Assembly: GCA_026706565.1 (NCBI GenBank)
Contig: JAPOYM010000030.1
Span: 1 to 36,156 of the forward strand
DNA from: a bacterium
GTDB taxonomy: Bacteria > Actinomycetota > Acidimicrobiia > Acidimicrobiales > CATQHL01
Direction of reading: 5' to 3'
Length of the DNA stretch: 36,156 nt
A program made the translations under genes and the position numbers. The notes below the pieces were generated by a model. That model was not told where the DNA came from, searched no databases, and saw nothing but the letters and a program-made list of their open reading frames with translations. Positions 1 through 9,944 of this stretch are shown here, one piece after another. How positions within the stretch are numbered: the first letter of the stretch is position 1; every line of letters starts with the position of its first letter.

Positions 1-203
1 GCCGGACAGGACTCCGACGAGGCCACCCGCACTGGCATTCGTCTTCTCTTCCGTTCTCAAGGAGCGCACCGGCCGCCGGGTCCCGCAGGGGGACACCGAC
101 GACGCGCACAAGGTTGCGCGCACGAGGTTTCGTCCGTTCTCCGCCTCGCTGTCCCGCCGGTGCGATCTGCGTCCGGCGCGTCCGAGTACGAAGGTGGGCG
201 GTC
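1..203 (-). other. Candidate rRNA operon leader (16S gene outside window)
   Basis: No convincing gene is seen here. Read on the minus strand, away from tyrS, the stretch follows a promoter at 204-232 and contains CCTTGAGAAC at 53-62, which resembles the boxA-like antitermination and processing motif in front of actinobacterial 16S and 23S rRNA genes. I recall tyrS lying just upstream of an rRNA operon in several actinobacteria, which fits. The 16S gene itself would begin beyond base 1, so this is inference from a promoter, a short motif and context. Confidence 0.38.
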
Positions 204-232
204 ACTGTATCCGCTTGGCCCCGCGCCCGCAA
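204..232 (-). promoter_or_regulatory. Promoter reading leftward out of the window (candidate rrn promoter)
   Basis: On the minus strand there is a -35 TTGCGG (227-232), a spacer of exactly 17 bases and a -10 TACAGT (204-209). It points away from tyrS into a leader with no gene, and fits a sigma70-type promoter. It starts about 30 bases past the tyrS stop codon. Confidence 0.5.
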
Positions 233-264
233 CCACCCTCGGGGTCTCGCGTCCCGAGCGCCGC

Positions 265-1752
265 TCAGGGCTCGACTATCACGAGGCGGCGCTCGCGGGG
301 GCCGCGCTGCAGCAGCAGGAAGCGTCCGTCGATCAGCCACTCCGGCGCCACGTCGCGGCGCGCCACCCGGGTGCGGTTCACCGAGACGGCCGACTGGCCG
401 AGTTGGCGGCGCGCGTCGGCGCGCGAGGCGCAGAGCCCCGAGGCCACGAGCAGCCCCACGAGGGCCTCGGGTCCTTCGAGGTCGTCCCTGGGAACCACCG
501 CGGGGGCGACGATGGCAGACCGTCTGTCTCCGGGGGTGCCTGCGGGGCTGTCTCCGGGGGTGCCTGCGGGGCTGTCTCCGGGGGTGCCTGCGGGGCTGTC
601 TCCGGGGGTGCCTGCGGGGCTGTCTCCGGGGGTGCCTGCGGGGCTGTCTCCGGGGGTGCCTGCGGGGCTGTCTCCGGGGGTGCCTGCGGGGGGCGGCGCC
701 GTGGCGTGAGGAGGCTCGTGGCCTGCCAGCGCGCCCAGCATCTCGCCGCTGAGCGGGGCGGTGCCGTAGAGAGCCTCAGCAGCCAGGTTGGCCCTCGCCA
801 CCGCCTCCGCGCCGTGGACGAACTCCGTTACCTCGTCAGCTAAGCGCCGCTGGGCGAGGCGCCGTTCGGGCGCGGTGCTGTGCTCGGCGGCGATCTCGCG
901 CACCTCGGGCATCGGCAGCAGGGTGAGTTGGGCCAGCAGGCGCCCTACGTCGGCGTCGTCGGTGCGCAGCAGGTACTGGTGCAGGTCGAACGGGAGGGTG
1001 CGGGCGCCGTCCAGCCAGACGGTCCCCTCGGCGGTCTTGCCGAACTTCTGGCCGTCGGCGCGGGTCAGCAGCGGCCAGGTCAGACCGTGCGCCGGAGCGC
1101 CGGAGCGCCGGCGGATGAGGTCGATGCCCGCCACGATGTTGCCCCACTGGTCCGAGCCGCCCACCTGCAGGCGGCAGCCCCGCTCGCTGTGGAGCCACCA
1201 GAAGTCGAAGGCCTGCAGGAGCATGTAGCTGAACTCGGTGAACGAGATGCCCTGATCGCCGGCGAGCCGGCTGCGCACCGACTCGCGGGCCAGCATCTGG
1301 CTCACGGTGACGTGCTTGCCGACGTCCCGCAGGAACTCGATGATGCCGACCGGGGCCGTCCAGTCGTGATTGTTGACGACGTCGGCCTCGGCCACGCCGG
1401 CGAGGGCGGCGTACTGGCTGCGGACAGCCGCCACGTTGGCCTCGAGCGTCTCGGCGTCCAGCAGGTTGCGCTCGTCGGAGCGGCCGCTGGGGTCGCCCAC
1501 CATGCCCGTGGCGCCGCCCACCAGGGCCAGCGGCCTGTGCCCGGCCTCGGCGAAGCGCCGCAGCACTAGGACGCCGATGAGGCTGCCGAGGTGCAGGCTG
1601 GCGGCCGAAGGGTCGATGCCCAGGTAGAGCACCGTCGGCGGCGCCGCCAGCAGCGACCTCAGTGCGGTCTGATCGGTGGTGTCGTGGACGAGCCCCCTCT
1701 CGGCGAGGTCGTCGAGCACCCCTTCGCCCCGCGTCGCTGCTTGCCTGCTCAT
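265..1752 (-). CDS. tyrS: Tyrosine--tRNA ligase
   Basis: Class I aminoacyl-tRNA synthetase that charges tRNA-Tyr in the cytoplasm. The protein is 495 residues from the chosen ATG (MSRQAATRGE). It shows the HIGH-type motif HLGSL at 54-58, the tyrosine/ATP pocket GGSDQWGN at about 198-205, the KMSKS-type motif KFGKT at 236-240, and a C-terminal S4 RNA-binding domain at about 427-490. Bacterial TyrRS is usually about 420 residues. The excess comes mostly from seven PAGTPGDS-type repeats at about 355-409, between the alpha-helical anticodon region and S4. An in-frame ATG at 1854 would add 34 arginine-rich residues that do not look like TyrRS, so the later start is preferred. mpg lies on the same strand upstream, beyond divergent genes. 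Confidence 0.96.
   Translation of the reverse strand: MSRQAATRGEGVLDDLAERGLVHDTTDQTALRSLLAAPPTVLYLGIDPSAASLHLGSLIGVLVLRRFAEAGHRPLALVGGATGMVGDPSGRSDERNLLDAETLEANVAAVRSQYAALAGVAEADVVNNHDWTAPVGIIEFLRDVGKHVTVSQMLARESVRSRLAGDQGISFTEFSYMLLQAFDFWWLHSERGCRLQVGGSDQWGNIVAGIDLIRRRSGAPAHGLTWPLLTRADGQKFGKTAEGTVWLDGARTLPFDLHQYLLRTDDADVGRLLAQLTLLPMPEVREIAAEHSTAPERRLAQRRLADEVTEFVHGAEAVARANLAAEALYGTAPLSGEMLGALAGHEPPHATAPPPAGTPGDSPAGTPGDSPAGTPGDSPAGTPGDSPAGTPGDSPAGTPGDSPAGTPGDRRSAIVAPAVVPRDDLEGPEALVGLLVASGLCASRADARRQLGQSAVSVNRTRVARRDVAPEWLIDGRFLLLQRGPRERRLVIVEP
524..691 (-). repeat. Seven perfect 24-bp tandem repeats inside tyrS
   Basis: The plus-strand unit starting CTGTCTCCGGGG is repeated seven times without spacers: 7 x 24 = 168 bases, all copies identical by eye. 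On the coding strand each unit encodes eight residues (PAGTPGDS), so copy-number change keeps the frame. The array sits in the linker between the synthetase body and the S4 domain. It is a minisatellite (VNTR-type) array, not a CRISPR array. Confidence 0.97.
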
Positions 1753-1900
1753 TCCTGCGCCGTCCCGTCCTGTGTGTCGGCCTGCGTGTCGCTGCGGTCT
1801 CGTGGCTCGCCGGCTGCGGTGGGGAGCGCCGAGGACCGTGCGCCCGAGTCGCATGGATTCGCGGCGCTGCCCGTGCCGTGGTGCGCCGGGGCTGCTCTCC

Positions 1901-1915
1901 TAGGCTCTGAACGTA
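1901..1915. promoter_or_regulatory. Possible divergent -10 elements for the PBP gene and tyrS
   Basis: The 166-base spacer between divergent tyrS and the PBP gene has a plus-strand TAGGCT (1901-1906), 12 bases before the GTG at 1919, and a minus-strand TACGTT (1910-1915). Neither has a clear -35, so these are weak -10 candidates. If real, tyrS would carry a leader of about 145 bases. Nothing else was recognised in the spacer. Confidence 0.25.
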
Positions 1916-1918
1916 GCC

Positions 1919-4210
1919 GTGTCCTCTATTCTCGCACGCCGCCACAGCGCCCTGCGCGCAAGCTCGGCGGCCCTCGCCGTCGCCCTCGCCGTCGGCGCCT
2001 GCACCTATGAGACGCGCGACCTGCAGGTGTCGCTGCCTGCGACGGCCCAATCCTCGTTCATCTACGACGGCGAGGGCCGCCTCATCACCGCCTTCCGCGG
2101 CGAGCAGCACCGGCGGAGCCTGGACTCCCTCGACGAGGCGCCGCGTATCCTGCAGGACGCCGTCGTGGCCATCGAGGACGAGCGCTTCTGGCAGCACCAG
2201 GGGGTGGACGTGCGGGCGCTGCTGAGAGCGGCCCGCTCGAACATCTCCGTGGACGGCGTCCTCCAGGGCGGCTCCACCATCACCCAGCAGTACGTGGGCC
2301 GCGCCTTCCTGGACCGAACCGAGATCACCGCCAGCCGCAAGATCGCCGAGATCGCCCTGGCGCTGCAACTCGAGCGCGCCTACACCAAGGAGTTCATCCT
2401 CCTTCAGTACTTGAACACCGTGAACTTCGGCGAGGGCGCCTACGGGGTGCTGACCGCGGCCGAGGAGTACTTCGACAAGGAGCTCGACGAGCTGACCCTC
2501 GCCGAGGCGGCCCTGCTGGCCGGGCTGATCCAGGCGCCGTCGGCGCGCAACCCTTACGACAACAGGCCCTCGGCCATCCAGCGCCGAGAGGCGGTGCTCG
2601 AGCGGATGCTCGCCAACGAGTGGATCACCGACAAGGAGTTCGAGCAGGCCCGCACCGAGCCCTTGCGCCTAGCGCCCCGTGTGGCCACCCTCGAGGAGGA
2701 GTACGAGTACGGGCACTTCGTGGAGGAGGTGAGGCAGTGGATCCTCGCCGACCAGCGCTTCGGCGCCACCTCCGAAGAGCGGGTGCGGTTGCTGTTCGAG
2801 GGAGGGCTGCACATCTACACCACCCTGAAGCCCGAGGTGCAGCGCGCCGCCGAGGCGGCTCTCGCGACGATCCTGCCCGCCGAGGACGGGCCTTCGGCGG
2901 CGATCGTGGTGATCCGCAACGACACGGGGCACGTGGAGGCCATGGTCGGCGGGCGCGACTTCTTCGGCGAGGCGGCCTCGGCCCGGTTCAACCTCGCAAC
3001 CCAGGGCGGCCGCCAAGCGGGGTCGGGGTTCAAGCCGTTCGTGCTGGCAGCGGCCCTCGAGCAGGGCATCCAGATGAGCGCCCTTTACCCGGCCCCCTCC
3101 GAGATCGAGCTTCCCATCCCGGGGCTGGAGGAGATCTGGGAGGTCAGCAACTTCTCCACCGCCGGCGGCGGCGGGCTCATGACGCTGCGCGAGGCGTTGG
3201 TGCGGTCGGTCAACACGGTGTTCGCCCAACTCATGGAGGACGTGACGCCGCAGGCCGGCGTCGCCATGGCGCAGCGCCTGGGGGTCGCGTCGCCGCTGCA
3301 ACCCGTGCTGGCCGCGGTGCTGGGAAGCGAGGACGTGACCACCCTGGACATGGCCGCGGCGTACTCCACGTTCGCCCGTCGAGGCATCTACGTGCGCCCG
3401 ACGATGGTCACGCGGGTCGCTCGGCTGGACGGCACAGTGCTCTACGAGCACGAGCCGCGTTCAACGCGGGTGCTCGACAGCCGGATCGCCGATGAGATGA
3501 CCGACGTGATGGTCGAGGTGGTCGAGGGGGGCACCGGGCGGCGGGCCGCCGTTGCGGGGCGGCGGGTGGCCGGCAAGACCGGCACCGCGGAGAACTTCGT
3601 GGACGCCGGGTTCACCGGCTACACCCCGCAGTACACGACGGCGGTGTGGGTGGGCTTCCCGGACGCGCAGATCCCCATGGAGCCGCCCACCACCGAGCGC
3701 GACGTGACCGGCGGTTCGTACCCGGCGGAGATCTTCGGGCTGGTGATGGCCCGCATCCACGAAGGGCTCGCGGCGCGGCCGTTCTCTGCGAGCATCCCCA
3801 CGACGACGACCACCCAGTACCCGTTGGTCGTGGAAGTGCCGTCGGTGATCGACCTGCCGCGGGAGGAGGCCGTCAACGCCATCGAGGAGGCCTACCTCGA
3901 TTTCCGGGTGTCGGAAGTGCCGCGCGCAGGAGTGGAGCCGGGCACCGTCGTGAACCAGATCCCGCGGGCTGCGGAGTCAGCCTCGGGAGGAAGCGCCGTG
4001 ATCATCGAGGTGGCGGTCGAGCCGCCGGAGCAAGCGCCGCCCGAGCCGCCCGAAGCGCTGGAGCAAGCGCCGCCCGAACCGCCGCCCGAAGCGCTGGAGC
4101 AAGCGCCGCCCGAGCCGCCGCCTGAGCCGCCGGAGCAAGAGCCGCCGGAGCAAGCGCCGGCACCGGCTGCTGAGGATGAGGCGTCCGGGGGGGAGGCGGG
4201 TCGGCAATGA
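1919..4210 (+). CDS. Bifunctional class A penicillin-binding protein with PASTA domain and Pro/Glu tail
   Basis: Peptidoglycan synthase of 763 residues acting outside the membrane: glycan chain polymerisation (GT51) plus peptide cross-linking. The GT51 domain (about 60-240) has EDERF at 86-90, with the expected catalytic Glu, and GGSTITQQ at 118-125. The transpeptidase domain has SGFK at 369-372 (SxxK nucleophile), SVN at 430-432 and KTG at 553-555. A PASTA domain covers about 635-700, followed by a repetitive Pro/Glu/Ala tail to the end. The N-terminus is unusual: instead of a long membrane helix there is a short hydrophobic stretch ending VGAC, with Cys28 in a lipobox-like position. The start is GTG. 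The next gene overlaps its stop by 4 bases (ATGA), so the two are co-transcribed. Confidence 0.93.
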   Translation: MSSILARRHSALRASSAALAVALAVGACTYETRDLQVSLPATAQSSFIYDGEGRLITAFRGEQHRRSLDSLDEAPRILQDAVVAIEDERFWQHQGVDVRALLRAARSNISVDGVLQGGSTITQQYVGRAFLDRTEITASRKIAEIALALQLERAYTKEFILLQYLNTVNFGEGAYGVLTAAEEYFDKELDELTLAEAALLAGLIQAPSARNPYDNRPSAIQRREAVLERMLANEWITDKEFEQARTEPLRLAPRVATLEEEYEYGHFVEEVRQWILADQRFGATSEERVRLLFEGGLHIYTTLKPEVQRAAEAALATILPAEDGPSAAIVVIRNDTGHVEAMVGGRDFFGEAASARFNLATQGGRQAGSGFKPFVLAAALEQGIQMSALYPAPSEIELPIPGLEEIWEVSNFSTAGGGGLMTLREALVRSVNTVFAQLMEDVTPQAGVAMAQRLGVASPLQPVLAAVLGSEDVTTLDMAAAYSTFARRGIYVRPTMVTRVARLDGTVLYEHEPRSTRVLDSRIADEMTDVMVEVVEGGTGRRAAVAGRRVAGKTGTAENFVDAGFTGYTPQYTTAVWVGFPDAQIPMEPPTTERDVTGGSYPAEIFGLVMARIHEGLAARPFSASIPTTTTTQYPLVVEVPSVIDLPREEAVNAIEEAYLDFRVSEVPRAGVEPGTVVNQIPRAAESASGGSAVIIEVAVEPPEQAPPEPPEALEQAPPEPPPEALEQAPPEPPPEPPEQEPPEQAPAPAAEDEASGGEAGRQ
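4019..4163 (+). repeat. Imperfect Pro/Glu/Ala-coding tandem repeats at the PBP C-terminus
   Basis: The last coding stretch of the PBP gene is built from GAGCAAGCGCCGCC-like units. The clearest part is two near-identical 36-base units starting at 4052 and 4088, encoding EALEQAPPEPPP. It gives an extended charged, proline-rich tail (residues about 701-748) that may span or contact the wall. Confidence 0.85.
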
Positions 4211-4806
4211 GCTCTTACCAGCGACGAGAGGCTCAGAACTGGCTCGACTCGATGCGCGGCGTCGATCCCGACAGCGCTGGGGGCCCCGGCAAGCCGCAAT
4301 GGCTGCCGAAGAGCCGTGCCGGGGCGACGGCGGCGATCGCGGCGCTGCTGGTGATGGCCGGGTTCTGGATCTGGGCGTTCTCCCCGCTGGCGCCGAGCGG
4401 CCATCCCGACGAACTAGACAATGTCGTCTTCACCCTCGACGCCGAAGACATCTGCGCATCCAAGGCCGAGGCCGCCGGTCTGCTGCCGGGGGCGTCCGAG
4501 GCGACCGGGCCCGAGGACCGGGCGGGTCAGATCAGAACCTCCACCGTGCTGTTCGAGGAGATGGTCGCGGAACTGCGGGCAGAGGCCGAAGACGTCGTCG
4601 GATCCGACGCCGAGCTCGTGGCTGCTTGGCTGGCCGACTGGGAGACGTACCTCGCTGACCGCCTCGCCTACGCGGAGATCCTCGCCGGCGGCAGCGACCC
4701 CCCGTTCACGGTGACGGCCCGCGACGGCGACGCCGTGACGAGCTACATAGACATCTTCGCCGAGGTCAACGCCATGCCGAGCTGCGCCACACCCGGCGAC
4801 GTCTGA
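4207..4806 (+). CDS. Hypothetical single-pass membrane protein
   Basis: I do not recognise the family. The protein has 199 residues: a polar N-terminal 35 residues, one membrane helix at about 39-58 (ending FWIWAFSP), then an acidic, probably extracytoplasmic domain of about 140 residues with two cysteines (in ICASKAE and PSCATPG). Its ATG overlaps the stop codon of the PBP gene by 4 bases, which implies translational coupling and suggests a role at the envelope, possibly with peptidoglycan synthesis. That role is inference from position only. Confidence 0.8.
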   Translation: MSSYQRREAQNWLDSMRGVDPDSAGGPGKPQWLPKSRAGATAAIAALLVMAGFWIWAFSPLAPSGHPDELDNVVFTLDAEDICASKAEAAGLLPGASEATGPEDRAGQIRTSTVLFEEMVAELRAEAEDVVGSDAELVAAWLADWETYLADRLAYAEILAGGSDPPFTVTARDGDAVTSYIDIFAEVNAMPSCATPGDV

Positions 4807-4818
4807 GGCCCCGGCGGG

Positions 4819-5529
4819 CTAGGTCTCGACCTTCCCCGAGAGGTAGAGGCGGTCGAGGTCGGGGCCGAGTTTCTCGCGGCGGGCGATGCGGGCCGCGAGG
4901 GTGCGCTTGATGCCCGCACTGAGGGCGTCGATCTCGATGAGCCGCCGGGCGGCGTCGAGGTCGTTGCGGTCCACGTTGAGTACTCGGCCGGCCTCGGCGA
5001 CGGTGCAGCCGTGGGAGGTGTCCCGTTCCACGAGGCGCATCTCGTCGCCGGCGCCCGTGCGGCCCTCCTGCAGAACGCGCAGGAGGTAGCCGGTGAAGCC
5101 GGTGTCCTGCACCACGATGGAGATGTCCTTGCGGCCGTAGCGGGCGGCGATCTTGTAACAGGGCGACCGCGGCTCGCTGACCTGCATGACGCAGGACCCC
5201 ACCTCGAAGGTGTCGCCGATGTGTACCTCCGCCTCGGTCAAGCCGTCCACAGTGAGGTTCTCGGCGAACGCTCCGGCCTCGGGGATGTCGACTCCCTCGT
5301 CGCGCCAGAACGGGTAGTGGTCGCGGGAGTAGACGAGCACGGCACCGTCCTCGCCGCCGTGGCCCTCGTAGACGTGCTCGTCGCCCTCGACGCCTCGGCG
5401 GTGGACAGGCACCCGTCCCTCGACGGGCCGCTTCACGAATGCGCTGGCGATGCTGCGGCCGCTGGAGTCCAACTCCCAGACCTTGCCGACGCAGACCGCC
5501 GCCACCCGGCCTTGGAGCACATCGACCAC
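4819..5529 (-). CDS. MOSC domain protein, YiiM-like
   Basis: Predicted molybdenum-cofactor-binding protein of 236 residues. The MOSC fold covers about 35-170, with GDEH..HGG-type residues at 49-59, FAENLTV at 88-94 and the conserved cysteine in EPRSPCYKI (Cys124), the expected cofactor ligand. The C-terminal part (about 175-225) looks like the small three-helix '3-alpha' domain of YiiM. E. coli YiiM reduces N-hydroxylated bases such as 6-hydroxylaminopurine, so a detoxifying role is plausible but inferred. The start is GTG, placed 6 bases after TAGCGT, so the transcript is probably leaderless. It converges on the membrane-protein gene to its left with a 12-base gap. Confidence 0.85.
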   Translation of the reverse strand: MVDVLQGRVAAVCVGKVWELDSSGRSIASAFVKRPVEGRVPVHRRGVEGDEHVYEGHGGEDGAVLVYSRDHYPFWRDEGVDIPEAGAFAENLTVDGLTEAEVHIGDTFEVGSCVMQVSEPRSPCYKIAARYGRKDISIVVQDTGFTGYLLRVLQEGRTGAGDEMRLVERDTSHGCTVAEAGRVLNVDRNDLDAARRLIEIDALSAGIKRTLAARIARREKLGPDLDRLYLSGKVET

Positions 5530-5535
5530 ACCGCC

Positions 5536-5541
5536 ACGCTA
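5536..5541 (-). promoter_or_regulatory. Leaderless -10 element of the MOSC gene
   Basis: TAGCGT on the minus strand occupies -12 to -7 relative to the GTG at 5529, exactly where a -10 hexamer sits if transcription starts at the start codon. No clear -35 and no Shine-Dalgarno sequence are visible. Confidence 0.55.
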
Positions 5542-5733
5542 CTCCTCGGACGGCGGAGAACCCGGATAGGAGAGACACGTTGCATTGTGATTTCTTCTAC
5601 AGCATCATGAATTCTGATGATTATCGAAGGAACGCTCGTCGCGGCACAGCCAGCACTCGCCTCAGCAGAGCTATATCGCCACGGACCGGCCGGCTGCGTC
5701 CGGCGCGCCGAAGCCCTACCGGCAGCGGTGGCC

Positions 5734-5739
5734 TAGCCT
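5734..5739 (+). promoter_or_regulatory. Leaderless -10 element of the small membrane protein gene
   Basis: TAGCCT lies at -12 to -7 relative to the ATG at 5746, the same geometry as the MOSC and argC promoters. The rest of the 5542-5733 spacer holds an AT-richer patch (about 5580-5640) but no gene that I can support. Confidence 0.5.
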
Positions 5740-5745
5740 GCGGAC

Positions 5746-5934
5746 ATGGACGCGGCGATCCTTGGACCGATCCTCGGCCTCCTGACCCTCGTGGTTATCT
5801 GGATGCGCCAGGACATCGTCGGCGTGCGAAAGGAACTCACCGGCGTGCAGGACCGACTCACGGCTGTGCGTGAGCGGCTGGCGCGAATCGAGGGCCACTC
5901 GGGGCTCCGAGAGGACCCATCCTCTAGCTCCTGA
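5746..5934 (+). CDS. Small membrane-anchored coiled-coil protein (62 aa)
   Basis: Begins MDAAILGPILGLLTLVVIWM: one membrane helix at about residues 5-20, then a heptad-like amphipathic stretch (about 22-50, with L/V at regular spacing between R, E and D) and a short Ser tail. I have seen similarly built tiny proteins of unknown function in actinobacterial genomes. Support for a real gene is the hydrophobic/coiled-coil organisation and the well-placed TAGCCT box just ahead of the ATG. The function is unknown. It converges with mpg. Confidence 0.6.
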   Translation: MDAAILGPILGLLTLVVIWMRQDIVGVRKELTGVQDRLTAVRERLARIEGHSGLREDPSSSS

Positions 5935-5945
5935 GTTCTCCCGAC

Positions 5946-5961
5946 CCCCGCGTCAGCGGGG
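5946..5961. terminator. Possible bidirectional hairpin between convergent genes
   Basis: CCCCGC-GTCA-GCGGGG gives a perfect 6-bp GC stem with a 4-base loop at the meeting point of the small membrane gene (+) and mpg (-), overlapping the mpg stop codon. No T-run follows on either strand, so it is only a candidate. Confidence 0.3.
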
Positions 5962-6534
5962 TGGGCGGGAGACGTTGGGGTCGCCCGCCACGTACCAGCG
6001 CCAGGGACGCTCGCTGGCCGCGCTGATGCCGATGCGGCCGCTGGTGGCGAGGTCGGGCGGGCTGGAGTCACGCTGGTGGATGGTCACCGGCGAGGCGGGG
6101 GCGAGGAGGTCTAGGCCGTTGTGACCGCCGGCGATGCCGAGCGCCGCGGTGAGCTTGGCGGGGCCGCTGCAGAGATCCCGGCAGCGGCGCGCCTTGGGAC
6201 GGTCGGCCCGCATGTCCTCGACGCCGCAGAGCGGGGCCAAGGCGCGGATAAGCACGGCGCCGCAGCGGCCGTCGGGCTCGCAGACCACGTTGGCGCACCA
6301 GTGCATCCCGTAGCTGAAGTACACGTAGAGATGCCCGGGCGGGCCGAACATTACCTCGTTGCGCGGCGTCCGGCCCCGATGGCCGTGGCTAGCCGGATCC
6401 TCCGCGCCGCCGTAGGCCTCCACCTCCACGATGCGCCCGGCGCGGTCACCGCAGGCCAGCACCATGCCCAACAACTCCGGGGCGACGGCGGTGACCGGAC
6501 GCTCGAAGAACGAGCGCTCCGGGATGTTGCTCAC
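5953..6534 (-). CDS. mpg: DNA-3-methyladenine glycosylase (AAG/MPG family)
   Basis: Base-excision repair enzyme that removes alkylated purines. The protein has 193 residues and matches the AAG family: the IVEVEAYGG segment (about 34-43) carries the catalytic Glu region, followed by PASHGHRGRTPRN, VYFSYGMHWCANVV and CSGPAKLTAALGI. The chosen start is GTG at 6534 (MSNIPERSFF). An upstream in-frame GTG at 6594 would add residues encoded by an intergenic palindromic repeat, so it is rejected. It lies 79 bases downstream of argH on the same strand and may receive read-through from the arg operon. mpg beside tyrS is, as I recall, also seen in mycobacteria; here other genes lie between them. Confidence 0.93.
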   Translation of the reverse strand: MSNIPERSFFERPVTAVAPELLGMVLACGDRAGRIVEVEAYGGAEDPASHGHRGRTPRNEVMFGPPGHLYVYFSYGMHWCANVVCEPDGRCGAVLIRALAPLCGVEDMRADRPKARRCRDLCSGPAKLTAALGIAGGHNGLDLLAPASPVTIHQRDSSPPDLATSGRIGISAASERPWRWYVAGDPNVSRPPR

Positions 6535-6568
6535 CGCTGGATCAGCACCGAGCAGGCCGTCGGGGCCT

Positions 6569-6592
6569 GGATCCCGGCTGCGCCGGAATGAC
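6569..6592 (+). repeat. Intergenic palindromic repeat, copy 1 (argH-mpg)
   Basis: The core GGATCCCGGC-TGC-GCCGGAATGAC matches the family GGAtTCCGGC..GCCGGmATGAC found six times in the window, all in the same orientation. An 11-base perfect direct repeat CGAGCAGGCCG lies on each side (6549-6559 and 6596-6606). Confidence 0.8.
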
Positions 6593-6613
6593 ACTCGAGC
6601 AGGCCGCCGCCGA

Positions 6614-9306
<2,693 letters not shown>

Positions 9307-9371
9307 GGTTCAGTCCACCTCTGTGATGTCGAGGCGATCGCCGCGCGAGGCGGCCGCGACCGGTGGACACT

Positions 9372-9396
9372 GGATTCCGGCCTCCGCCGGCATGAC
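9372..9396 (+). repeat. Intergenic palindromic repeat, copy 2 (argR-argG)
   Basis: GGATTCCGGC-CTCC-GCCGGCATGAC: same family and orientation as the other copies. It sits inside the arg operon spacer and would form a hairpin in the arg mRNA. Confidence 0.85.
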
Positions 9397-9425
9397 GAAG
9401 ACCGCTGATCGAAGAGAAGTCGAAT

Positions 9426-9944
9426 TCATGTGACACGCTCCTTAGGTGTACGGGACGGCGACTCGGGAGGCAGGCCGGCGCGGGCACGCAACCGCGCGGC
9501 GAGGGCGCCGGCGTCGCTGTCCTCGGCGGCCACCACCAGGAGCGTGTCGTCGCCGGCCACAGTGGCAAGCACATCGGCCAGCCCCGCCCGGTCGAGGGCC
9601 GAGCCGACGACATGAGCCGAGCCCGGTGGTGTGCGCAGGCAGACGAGGTTGGCGGAGCGGCCGACCTCGATGACCCAGTCGCTGAGCACACGACGCAGGT
9701 GGTCGTCGCCCATGGCGCGCTCCTCGGCGGGAACGGGCACGGCGTAGACGCCCGCTCCACCACCCACGCGCACCTTGACGGCTCCGAGATCGTCGAGGTC
9801 GCGTGACACTGTGGCCTGCGTGGCACTCACGCCGCGCGCGGCCAGCAGATCCACGAGCTGCTCCTGGCTGCTGACGGCCTCGTCGCTGAGTAGGCGCTCG
9901 ATGATGTGCTGGCGCTGTCGCTTGCCGACATTGCCGGAGGTCAT
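9426..9944 (-). CDS. argR: Arginine repressor
   Basis: Arginine-sensing hexameric DNA-binding repressor of 172 residues. The N-terminal winged helix contains SQEQLVDLLAARG and the recognition segment ATQATVSRDL at 41-50. The C-terminal oligomerisation and arginine-binding domain has VAGDDTLLVVAAED. The ATG at 9944 has AAGGAG 8 bases upstream and overlaps the argF stop by 4 bases; an upstream in-frame start inside argF is less likely. Its place inside the operon, with a candidate operator on the argC promoter, implies autoregulation. Confidence 0.96.
   Translation of the reverse strand: MTSGNVGKRQRQHIIERLLSDEAVSSQEQLVDLLAARGVSATQATVSRDLDDLGAVKVRVGGGAGVYAVPVPAEERAMGDDHLRRVLSDWVIEVGRSANLVCLRTPPGSAHVVGSALDRAGLADVLATVAGDDTLLVVAAEDSDAGALAARLRARAGLPPESPSRTPKERVT

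Noticed and set aside
524-691. CRISPR array
   Set aside because: Units are contiguous and identical with no spacers, and they are translated in frame within tyrS.
114-843. Plus-strand proteins made of repeated CLRG or SGGACGAV units
   Set aside because: They are shadows of the tyrS repeat on the other strand; tyrS has full family motifs in its own frame.
1753-1854. Upstream ATG of tyrS at 1854
   Set aside because: Adds an arginine-rich stretch not typical of TyrRS; kept only as an alternative.
1753-1900. T-box riboswitch ahead of tyrS
   Set aside because: No recognisable T-box sequence or specifier stem could be seen on the minus strand.
836-2368. 510-residue minus-strand reading frame across the tyrS/PBP boundary
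   Set aside because: Arg/Pro/Gly-rich composition with no family motifs, and it overlaps two solid genes. Long antisense frames are expected at this GC content.
6535-6594. Earlier start for mpg at 6594
   Set aside because: The extra residues (SFRRSRDPG) come from translating the palindromic repeat; the GTG at 6534 begins the family-like sequence.
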